This document shows, piece by piece, positions 55,104 to 64,000 of a stretch of 64,000 nucleotides of DNA. The notes below the pieces were generated by a model. That model was not told where the DNA came from. It did no database searches and worked only from the letters and a program-made list of their open reading frames with translations. Made by a program: the position numbers and the translations under genes. Source of the DNA: JABJAG01 sp038137215 (GTDB taxonomy: Bacteria; Pseudomonadota; Alphaproteobacteria; UBA6615); NCBI GenBank assembly GCA_038137215.1, contig JAYQBG010000003.1, positions 1-64,000 on the forward strand. Reading direction: 5' to 3'. Within the stretch, counting starts at the first letter, position 1, and every line of letters begins with the position of its first letter.

Positions 55104-56063
55104 ATGTCCGGACCGAACGCCATCTTCGACCGCGCCCTGATGCGCCAGCGCCGGGCGCGGATCGCACCGGGCTTCGACGATCATGATTTTCTGTTCCGGG
55201 AAATCGCCGAGCGCCTGGCCGAACGCGCGGGCGACGTGCGTCAGGATTTCCCGCGCGCGCTTGACGCGGGATGCCGGACAGGACTGTTCACCCAAGCGGC
55301 GCAGTCGATCATTCCCGGCAAGGTCGGGCAGTTCATCCAGAGCGAGTTCTCCCCCGATCTGGCCCGGATCGCACAGACGCGGAACGAAACGCCCACGGTC
55401 ATCGCGGACGACGAAGCCCTGCCCTTCGCAAAAGAGAGTTTCGATCTGGTGGCGAGTTGCGGCGTTCTTCACGGCCTCAACGACATCCCGGGTGCGTTGC
55501 TTCAGCTCCGCCAGGCCCTCAAACCCGACGGGCTGTTTCTGGGCGCGCTGCTGGGTGGCGAGACCTTGTTCGAGCTGCGGCAGGTCCTGCTCGCCGCCGA
55601 AGCCGAGATCGAGGGCGGCGCCAGCCCGCGGGTCGCACCGTTTGCCGAACTGGCGGATGCTGCCGGTCTTTTGCAGCGGGCCGGGTTCGCCCTGCCCGTG
55701 GCCGATATGGACCCGATCCACGTGACCTATGACAACGCCTTCAAGCTGATGCAGGATTTGCGCGGCATGGGCGAAGCCAACACACGCCTCGACCGCCGCC
55801 GCGCGCCGACCCGGCGCGCCACGGTGCTGCGGGCCGCGGAACTCTATACCGAACGCTTTGCCGGACCGGACGGGCGCATTCCCGCAACCTTTCAGGTGTT
55901 CTTCCTGACCGGCTGGGCACCGGCAGACAGCCAGCCCAAACCGCTGCGTCCCGGCAGCGCCCAGACGCGCCTGGCCGACGCATTGGACACCACCGAACGC
56001 CCTCTCGATGAGAAAACCGGCGCCATGTTCCCTGCCCCCGACGCCAAACCGACCCGGAGCTGA
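55104..56063 (+). CDS. methyltransferase-domain protein (BioC/NDUFAF5-like)
   Basis: 319-residue class I methyltransferase-fold protein. It begins IFDRALMRQRRARIAPGFDD, the alphaproteobacterial NDUFAF5-like signature, with a SAM motif ALDAGCRTGLFTQAA in which Arg replaces the usual third Gly. Strand 4 is FDLVASCGVLHGLNDIPGAL and then LKPDGLFLGALLGGETL. The late LMQDLRGMGEANTRLDRR is also typical of the family. The mitochondrial homologue hydroxylates an arginine of complex I subunit NDUFS7; a BioC-like role is the alternative. The ATG at 55104 was chosen as the family start. Confidence 0.82.
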   Translation: MSGPNAIFDRALMRQRRARIAPGFDDHDFLFREIAERLAERAGDVRQDFPRALDAGCRTGLFTQAAQSIIPGKVGQFIQSEFSPDLARIAQTRNETPTVIADDEALPFAKESFDLVASCGVLHGLNDIPGALLQLRQALKPDGLFLGALLGGETLFELRQVLLAAEAEIEGGASPRVAPFAELADAAGLLQRAGFALPVADMDPIHVTYDNAFKLMQDLRGMGEANTRLDRRRAPTRRATVLRAAELYTERFAGPDGRIPATFQVFFLTGWAPADSQPKPLRPGSAQTRLADALDTTERPLDEKTGAMFPAPDAKPTRS

Positions 56064-56068
56064 CCCCG

Positions 56069-56914
56069 ATGCCCCTCACCCTCTCCTCCGTATTGGCGGA
56101 CTCCTACAAATTCCTGTGGCAGAATCGGCAGGACCTGTTCGCCTATACCTTCCTGCCGGTGGTTCTGGTGGCCGGGGCCAAGACCCTCGCGCTCTGGCTC
56201 ACCGGCCAGTGGCAGGTGGTCCTGACATCGACGCAACTGCCCGCCGATCCCGAAGTGGCGGGCGAAGCAGGCACCGCCGCAGCGGCGCAGGTTCTGGAAG
56301 TCACGCCGACGGGTATCGGCATTTTGCTGGTCACGCTCGCGACCTATGTGATGTTCGCCGTGGCCTGGCACCGCAAATACCTAATCGGCAATGAGGGCAA
56401 CACGGTGGGCGCCGCCCTGCGCTGGGGCACGCGGCAATGGCGGTATCTCACAAGCTTCTTGCTGTTGCTGGGAATCGCGCTTGTCGCCTCGTTCCTGCTC
56501 TCGGTGCCGGTCCGGGTGATGATCGCGGAGAACCCCTCGGTGGCCCCGATCGCGATCATGGTGGTCCTGATGCTGGTCCTGCTGATTTACGGTCGCCTGC
56601 TGCTGGTGTTTCCCGCAGCCGCCACCGGTGAACGATTCGGGTTAAAAGATTCCATCGAGTGCACAAAGGGACGCACCTGGCTGATGGCCGGCATTGCGGT
56701 TTTGCCGCCCCTGCCCATGATGTTCGTCCTGCTGATCGTCTCGATGCTTCTGGCGAACCTGTTCGTACCGCTCTTCGGTGCCTCGATGTCGCTGCTGCTG
56801 GTGTTGAGCCTGATCCAGCAGGGCATCACCTTTATCGGCATTGCCGCCGGCGTGACCGCGCTGTCGATCGCCCACAAGCAGCTGACAGGTACGCGCCGGG
56901 CGGGTGGCGTTTAA
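56069..56914 (+). CDS. uncharacterised multi-pass membrane protein
   Basis: 281-residue integral membrane protein not recognised beyond that. About six hydrophobic segments are visible: LFAYTFLPVVLVAGAKTLAL, GIGILLVTLATYVMFAVAWH, YLTSFLLLLGIALVASFLL, IAIMVVLMLVLLIYGRLLLV, a double segment around LPPLPMMFVLLIVSMLLANL, and the last one ending in TALSIAHKQLTG. The pattern with a Pro-rich start (LTLSSVLADSYKFLWQNRQD) resembles glycerophosphoryl-diester-esterase-type or DUF975-like membrane domains, but only weakly. It starts 5 bases after the methyltransferase gene, so the two are probably co-transcribed. Confidence 0.75.
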   Translation: MPLTLSSVLADSYKFLWQNRQDLFAYTFLPVVLVAGAKTLALWLTGQWQVVLTSTQLPADPEVAGEAGTAAAAQVLEVTPTGIGILLVTLATYVMFAVAWHRKYLIGNEGNTVGAALRWGTRQWRYLTSFLLLLGIALVASFLLSVPVRVMIAENPSVAPIAIMVVLMLVLLIYGRLLLVFPAAATGERFGLKDSIECTKGRTWLMAGIAVLPPLPMMFVLLIVSMLLANLFVPLFGASMSLLLVLSLIQQGITFIGIAAGVTALSIAHKQLTGTRRAGGV

Positions 56915-56938
56915 CGTTCAACCAGCTTCAGCAACGAC

Positions 56939-57346
56939 TTAAAGCAAATCCTGCAGCTGGGCGACCAGCGGCACGTCGGCCGGGGGCATCGGGTAGTCTC
57001 TGAGGGCGTTCGGGCGGACCCAGGCCAGGGTTTGGCCTTCCCTGGGCTCCGGCTCGCCCTGCCATTTTCGGCAGACGAAGAGCGGCATCAGCAAGTGGAA
57101 ATCGTCATAGCCGTGGCTGGCAAACCCGATCGGCGCGAGGCAGCTCTCGACCGTGTCGATCCCGAGCTCCTCATTGAGTTCGCGGATCAGCGCAGCTTCC
57201 GGGGTTTCACCCGGATCGACCTTACCGCCGGGGAACTCCCACAGGCCCGCCATGGACTTGCCTTCGGGGCGCTGGGCCAGGAGCACCCGGTTGTCCGAGT
57301 CGAGCAGCGCGACGGCGCTCACCAATACAATTGGCGTATCCGCCAT
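56939..57346 (-). CDS. mutT: 8-oxo-dGTP diphosphatase MutT
   Basis: 135-residue Nudix hydrolase that removes oxidised dGTP from the nucleotide pool. The Nudix box is complete: GGKVDPGETPEAALIRELNE then ELG. It begins with the usual VLVSAVALLDSDNRVLLAQR and RPEGKSMAGLWEFP segments typical of MutT. The ATG at 57346 is 5 bases after the argJ stop, showing co-transcription parvulin-argJ-mutT. Longer in-frame starts would run into argJ. Confidence 0.92.
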   Translation of the reverse strand: MADTPIVLVSAVALLDSDNRVLLAQRPEGKSMAGLWEFPGGKVDPGETPEAALIRELNEELGIDTVESCLAPIGFASHGYDDFHLLMPLFVCRKWQGEPEPREGQTLAWVRPNALRDYPMPPADVPLVAQLQDLL

Positions 57347-57351
57347 TGCGG

Positions 57352-58635
57352 TCAGCTCCGATAGTCGGCGTTGATGGTGATGTAGCCGTGGGTCAGGTCG
57401 CAGGTCCAAACGGTGCCGCGGCCGCGGCCAATGCCGAGGTCCACATCGATGGTGATCTCGTCGCCCTTCATATAGGCGGCCACCGGGGCTTCGTCATAGC
57501 CCGCCACAAGCTGTCCGTTCTCGGTGATTCTGGTGTCCCCGAAGCCAATGGAGAGCTTGTCCCGGTCCGCCTTCTCACCCGCCTTGCCGACCGCCATGAC
57601 GATCCGGCCCCAGTTGGGGTCCTCACCCGCAATCGCGGTCTTTACCAGCGGGGAGTTCGCAATCGCCAGGCCGACCGTGCGGGCCGCGCGCTTAGATTCC
57701 GCGCCGCTCACATTGATGGTGACAAATTTCTGCGCACCTTCGCCGTCGCGTACGATCTGCTGGGCGAGGTCGATGAAGATGTCCTTCAGCGCGGCCTTGA
57801 AGTCCGCCAGCGCCTTGTCGCCCGCACTGGTGATACGCGGCTGGCCCTTCACCTGACCGGTGGCAAACAGCAGGACCGTGTCCGAAGTGGAGGTGTCGCT
57901 GTCCACGGTGATTGCATTGAAGGAATCATCCGCGGCTGTCCGCACCAGCCGCTGGAGCACCTTGGCGGGAATTTTTGCATCGGTGAAGACGAAGCCCAGC
58001 ATCGTCGCCATGTCCGGTGCGATCATGCCCGAACCCTTGGCAAAGCCCGAAATCGCGACCTCGGCCTTGCCGATCTTCACCTTGCGGGTCGCGCCCTTGG
58101 CAAAGGTGTCAGTGGTCATGATCGCTTCGGCGGCGTCCTTCCAGGACTTTGCCGCCAGTGCCTTTTTCATGCCGCCGAGCTTGCTGGCTATATAGTCCGG
58201 CGCGCGGGGTTCGCCGATTACGCCAGTCGAGGCGATAAACACATCCTGCGCGCGGCAGCCAAACAGATGGGCAGCCTCAGCAGCGGTCTGCACCACCTGC
58301 AAGTCCCCGGCATTTCCGGTGAAGGCGTTCGCATTGCCGGAATTGACCACCAGAACCCGGGCCTTGCCGCGCGGCAGGATCGCCCGGCACCAGTCCACCG
58401 GCGCCGAGGGACATTTCGAACGGGTCAGAACACCCGCCGCCGTGGTTCCGCTCGCCAGTTCGGCCACCATCAAATCCTTGACGCCCTTGTGCTTCTTGAG
58501 CCCGACGGCGCGCCCGGCCAGGCGCACGCCGGCGACCGGCGGCATCGCCGGGAATCGCGCCGGGGCGAGCGGTGAACGCCCGGCAGCCGGTGTTTTGGAA
58601 ACAGATTTCTTTCTGGATGTGCCGGACTTGGCCAT
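57352..58635 (-). CDS. argJ: bifunctional ornithine acetyltransferase / N-acetylglutamate synthase
   Basis: 427-residue ArgJ, which moves the acetyl group from N-acetylornithine to glutamate and, when bifunctional, also uses acetyl-CoA. The self-cleavage site, at which Thr becomes the nucleophile, is in APDMATMLGFVFTDAKI. GNANAFTGNAGDLQV (oxyanion part), AVDSDTS-type region AITVDSDTSTSDTVLL and the C-terminus WTCDLTHGYITINADYRS are all normal. The N-terminus has an extra basic stretch of about 25 residues (MAKSGTSRKKSVSKTPAAGR). It lies between the parvulin gene and mutT. Confidence 0.96.
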   Translation of the reverse strand: MAKSGTSRKKSVSKTPAAGRSPLAPARFPAMPPVAGVRLAGRAVGLKKHKGVKDLMVAELASGTTAAGVLTRSKCPSAPVDWCRAILPRGKARVLVVNSGNANAFTGNAGDLQVVQTAAEAAHLFGCRAQDVFIASTGVIGEPRAPDYIASKLGGMKKALAAKSWKDAAEAIMTTDTFAKGATRKVKIGKAEVAISGFAKGSGMIAPDMATMLGFVFTDAKIPAKVLQRLVRTAADDSFNAITVDSDTSTSDTVLLFATGQVKGQPRITSAGDKALADFKAALKDIFIDLAQQIVRDGEGAQKFVTINVSGAESKRAARTVGLAIANSPLVKTAIAGEDPNWGRIVMAVGKAGEKADRDKLSIGFGDTRITENGQLVAGYDEAPVAAYMKGDEITIDVDLGIGRGRGTVWTCDLTHGYITINADYRS

Positions 58636-58679
58636 CGTGAACCCCCCGAAACAGAACGACCGGGCGCGGCCCGGGCAAC

Positions 58680-59543
58680 CTACTGCTTCGGCGCGTCCTC
58701 GATCGGCGAACCGTCGATATTGAAGAGTTCAATCTTCGAATCGGATCGCAACTTCGCCATATGCGCGGCGATCAGATCGCGCGTCAACTGCTGTTCGATT
58801 TCGCCGCGCGATTCCTCGAATGACGGCGCGGGCTGGCGGCGTTTGTCGAAGACCTTGATGACATGCCAGCCGAATTCGGACTCGACCGGGTCGGGGCCCA
58901 CACTGCCCGGCTCAATGGCGAAGGCTGCATCCGCGAAAGGTTGCACCATAGCGCTGCGCACGAAATAGCCCAGATCGCCGCCGCGCGGCGCGCTCGGCCC
59001 CGTGGAACGCTCGCGCGCCAGTTCGGCAAAGTCCGCGCCGCCTTCCAGCGCTTTGATGATGTCGGCGCCTTCCTGCTCGTTCTCCACCAGGATATGACTC
59101 GCGCGCACTTCCAGCGGGCCTTCCTGGTTGGCGATGGTCTCGTCGTATTGCTTGCGCGCGGCCTCCTCGGTCAGGCTCTCCTCGATCAGCCGGGCCATAT
59201 AAACCTGCTGGATGGCGACCTTCTCGAACTCGGCGACCTGTTCCCTGACCTCCTCGCTGTCCTGGAGGTCGTCGGCCCGCCCCGCGACGGCGAGCAATTC
59301 ACCATCCACCAGCTGCTGCACGATCTGCGGAAACAGCGCATTGATCGGCACCTGCTTGAACCGGTCGGGCAGGCGCGCATAGGCCACCGCCACATCCGAC
59401 TGGCGGATTTCCGAACCGTCCACCAGCGCCACCACCGGGTTTTCGTCCGATGTGCCGGAGTTCCCGTCCTGCTGCGCGAATGAAGGGGCCGTGACTGCCA
59501 GGCCGAGAACCAGCGCGGCAGTGATGGATAGTGAACGGATCAT
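58680..59543 (-). CDS. periplasmic peptidylprolyl isomerase (parvulin/PpiC type)
   Basis: 287-residue exported foldase. A clear signal peptide (MIRSLSITAALVLGLAVTAP, cleaved after SFA) is followed by a SurA-N-like helical domain (PVVALVDGSEIRQSDVAVAY) and one parvulin domain (VRASHILVENEQEGADIIKA to EFGWHVIKVFDKR). The parvulin core has GGDLGYFVRSAMVQPFADAA. It should speed Pro isomerisation in outer-membrane or secreted proteins. AGGAGA lies just before the ATG at 59543. It is divergent from secA across 322 bases and leads into argJ-mutT. Confidence 0.92.
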   Translation of the reverse strand: MIRSLSITAALVLGLAVTAPSFAQQDGNSGTSDENPVVALVDGSEIRQSDVAVAYARLPDRFKQVPINALFPQIVQQLVDGELLAVAGRADDLQDSEEVREQVAEFEKVAIQQVYMARLIEESLTEEAARKQYDETIANQEGPLEVRASHILVENEQEGADIIKALEGGADFAELARERSTGPSAPRGGDLGYFVRSAMVQPFADAAFAIEPGSVGPDPVESEFGWHVIKVFDKRRQPAPSFEESRGEIEQQLTRDLIAAHMAKLRSDSKIELFNIDGSPIEDAPKQ

Positions 59544-59865
59544 GGAACTCTCCTTTAAAATCATGCGGCAGCACGCCTTGGCCAGCCACGGGCGCACACT
59601 GCCGTTTTCGGCTTCTTCAGACAAGCCGGAGCGCCACCGGGCCGCTTGCGATACACAGCAATTTGAAGAACAATTGCGGCAGCAAACGGGCAAGGGGCCG
59701 GTTGTCGGGGAATCAGCGGGGTCTCGGCGTTGACACTGCCCCGGACGCGACCTAGACAATGCAACTATTCTCCCCATCTTTTGGGAACACGCCCTACCTG
59801 CACTTCGTCATACACGTGCCGCGACGCCGCCGTCGCACCACGCTTTTCGCCTTTGAGGAGGCTCC
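59544..59865. other. divergent regulatory region between the parvulin gene and secA
   Basis: 322 bases without a convincing gene. It holds the secA promoter at 59730-59758, a strong secA ribosome site (GAGGAGG) near its right end, and presumably the parvulin promoter on the left, which was not recognised. No hairpin or repeat stands out. Confidence 0.6.
59730..59758 (+). promoter_or_regulatory. secA sigma-70 promoter
   Basis: TTGACA (59730-59735), a spacer of exactly 17 bases, then TAGACA (59753-59758, followed by AT). It has the same build as the rpmJ promoter. A start near 59766 would give a leader of about 100 bases before secA. Confidence 0.65.
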
Positions 59866-62592
<2,727 letters not shown>

Positions 62593-62626
62593 CGTACGCC
62601 AGCGCAGTTCGTCAGCAGTCGCAAAG

Positions 62627-63580
62627 TCAGACGAGGCCCGCCGTGCCCAGCGCGGCGAATTTGTCGCGGCGGTGGCGCTTGAGCGCTTCCCCATCCATAC
62701 CGGCAAGTTCCTGCAGGCTTTCGCCAAGCGCAGCCCCCACGGCCTGAATGGCAGCGCCGGGTTCGCGCTGGGCCCCGCCAAGCGGTTCGGGAATGACGCC
62801 GTCGATCAGGTTGAGCTGCATCAGGTCCTGAGCGGTGATCTTCAGGGCTTCGGCCGCATCCTTGGCCCGCGCCCCGTCGCGCCACAGGATCGAGGCGCAG
62901 CCTTCCGGTGAAATCACCGAATAGATCGCGTGTTCAAGCATGAAGACCTTGTTCGCCGTGGCGATCGCTATCGCCCCGCCGGAGCCGCCCTCGCCGATGA
63001 TGACCGAGACAAACGGGACGGTCAGCCCCAGGCAGGACTGGATCGAACGGGCAATCGCTTCGGACTGTCCGCGCTCTTCCGCCCCCACGCCGGGATAGGC
63101 GCCGGAGGTATCGACAAAAGACAGCAGCGGCAGATCGAACCGGTTCGCCAAATCCATGACCCGCTGGGCCTTGCGATAGCCTTCCGGCCGCGCCATGCCG
63201 AAATTGTGGGCGATGCGGCTGTCGGTATCGTTGCCCTTTTCATGTCCCAGCACGGCAACGGCGCGGCCGCGGAACCGGCCTAGCCCGGCGACAAGCGCGG
63301 CGTCCTCGGAAAACAGGCGGTCTCCGGCCAACGGAACGAAATCCTCGATCAGCGCGCTCACATAGTCACCGCATTTCGGTCGGCCGGGATGGCGCGCGAC
63401 CTGGACCTTTTGCCAGGCATTCAGACGCCCATAGGTCTGGCGCAGCTGGCGCTCGACCTTCTCTTCGAGCTTGCCCACCTCGTCCGCGATATTGATCTCG
63501 CCATCGGAGAGATGACGCAGTTCCTCGATCTTGCCTTCAAGATCGGCGATCAGTTTTTCGAAATCGAGAAAATGTGGCAT
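62627..63580 (-). CDS. accA: acetyl-CoA carboxylase carboxyltransferase subunit alpha
   Basis: 317-residue AccA, which with AccD moves carboxyl from biotin to acetyl-CoA, the first step of fatty acid synthesis. It begins FLDFEKLIADLEGKIEELRH and has GRPKCGDYVSALIEDF, the oxyanion-forming FVDTSGAYPGVGAEERGQSE and VIGEGGSGGAIAIATANKV, and SPEGCASILWRD. Length and order are normal. It converges with secA (34 bases between stops) and is downstream of xerD. Confidence 0.97.
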   Translation of the reverse strand: MPHFLDFEKLIADLEGKIEELRHLSDGEINIADEVGKLEEKVERQLRQTYGRLNAWQKVQVARHPGRPKCGDYVSALIEDFVPLAGDRLFSEDAALVAGLGRFRGRAVAVLGHEKGNDTDSRIAHNFGMARPEGYRKAQRVMDLANRFDLPLLSFVDTSGAYPGVGAEERGQSEAIARSIQSCLGLTVPFVSVIIGEGGSGGAIAIATANKVFMLEHAIYSVISPEGCASILWRDGARAKDAAEALKITAQDLMQLNLIDGVIPEPLGGAQREPGAAIQAVGAALGESLQELAGMDGEALKRHRRDKFAALGTAGLV

Positions 63581-63634
63581 GGGCGGTTTCTATACGCTTT
63601 CGGAGCCTGAAAGAAGGGGCCGGAACTGGTGCAA

Positions 63635-64000
63635 CTAGCGCCCCTTGGGCCAGGCAAGCGGATGATGTTCGGCCACCAGGCGCCGCATCCGCTCATCGAG
63701 GACATAGGTATAGATCTGCGTGGTGGAGATATCCGCATGGCCCAGCATCTGCTGGACGCTGCGCAGATCGGCATCGTGATGCAGCAGATGGGTGGCGAAG
63801 GCGTGCCGCAGCACATGCGGGCTGACCTTGCGCGGATCGAGATCGGCATCACGCGCCAAATCTTTCAGCATCTGGAAAAACCGCTGGCGGCTGAGCGGCT
63901 TGCCGCCCCGCCCGGGAAACAGATACGGCGAGGTCGCCCCCTCCGGCACGAAAGCCCCGCGCACGTCGAGATAGTCGCGCACCGCTTCACGGGCCGGCGC
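63635..64000 (-). CDS. xerD: tyrosine recombinase XerD, C-terminal part (cut by window edge)
   Basis: The last 121 residues of a tyrosine recombinase; the gene runs off the right end of the window. The catalytic H-x2-R box is VSPHVLRHAFATHLL, the second His is in MLGHADISTTQIYT, and the nucleophile Tyr follows in that segment (TQIYTYV). The tail AEHHPLAWPKG is typical of alphaproteobacterial XerD, which resolves chromosome dimers at dif with XerC. Position next to accA is the common alphaproteobacterial order. XerC is the alternative. Confidence 0.88.
   Translation of the reverse strand, partial: APAREAVRDYLDVRGAFVPEGATSPYLFPGRGGKPLSRQRFFQMLKDLARDADLDPRKVSPHVLRHAFATHLLHHDADLRSVQQMLGHADISTTQIYTYVLDERMRRLVAEHHPLAWPKGR

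Noticed and set aside
63635..64000. Tyrosine recombinase at the right edge as an integrase of a mobile element
   Set aside because: The C-terminal sequence and the neighbouring accA fit chromosomal XerD; no attachment site or cargo was seen.

Overview
The window looks like a high-GC alphaproteobacterial chromosome segment, probably Rhodospirillales-like, from a scaffolded draft or metagenome assembly. Evidence: a complete general L-amino-acid transporter aapJQMP, a CpdR-type receiver protein, the alphaproteobacterial families DUF4167 and DUF1178, a zinc-free 41-residue L36, xerD next to accA, and MPAKAGIH-type palindromic repeats. A 100-N gap at 36034-36133 marks a scaffold join. There is no rRNA, no CRISPR array and no transposase; one tRNA gene (Val, GAC) is present.

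Layout. 0.2-5.7 kb: lipocalin-like gene, glycolate oxidase glcDEF with a palindromic repeat between glcD and glcE, rpmJ with its own promoter and hairpin leader, and an AhpD-like gene. 5.9-9 kb: a 2OG-Fe(II) oxygenase, an HtrA-like protein that lacks two triad residues, and a secreted metallophosphatase-like protein. 9.2-13.5 kb: aapJQMP. 13.6-15.9 kb: AEC carrier, VOC protein and KynB-like cyclase. 16-23.5 kb: a seven-gene minus-strand operon holding a binding protein, a fused permease, two ATPases, a ketopantoate-reductase-like enzyme, a cupin and an SDR; this looks like a dedicated uptake and catabolism unit of unknown substrate. 23.6-30.6 kb: a GH18-like gene broken by an amber codon, tRNA-Val, cpdR, N-formylglutamate amidohydrolase, a GNAT gene, a candidate small RNA, a junction where a lytic transglycosylase and a membrane sensor are both truncated, and dgcA/dgcN for D-glutamate use. 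30.6-36.4 kb: a gamma-glutamyltransferase-like enzyme, a MATE pump, an M23 peptidase and a hydrolase interrupted by the gap and by an amber codon. 36.4-64 kb is core genome: clpB, MOSC, DUF4167, prmC-prfA-hemA-hisS-ispG-rodZ, ptsP-lysC, ubiG, DUF1178, grxC, comF-like, methyltransferases, mutT-argJ-parvulin, secA, accA and the end of xerD.

How the parts work together. The right half is housekeeping: translation termination, tetrapyrrole and isoprenoid precursors, PTS-Ntr, protein export and folding, and fatty acid initiation. The left half is scavenging of glycolate, amino acids, D-glutamate and gamma-glutamyl compounds, plus one unknown solute, as expected of an aquatic heterotroph. Three broken loci (GH18, transglycosylase/sensor, hydrolase) point to gene decay or to assembly and base errors; the gap flanks carry a clear assembler signature.
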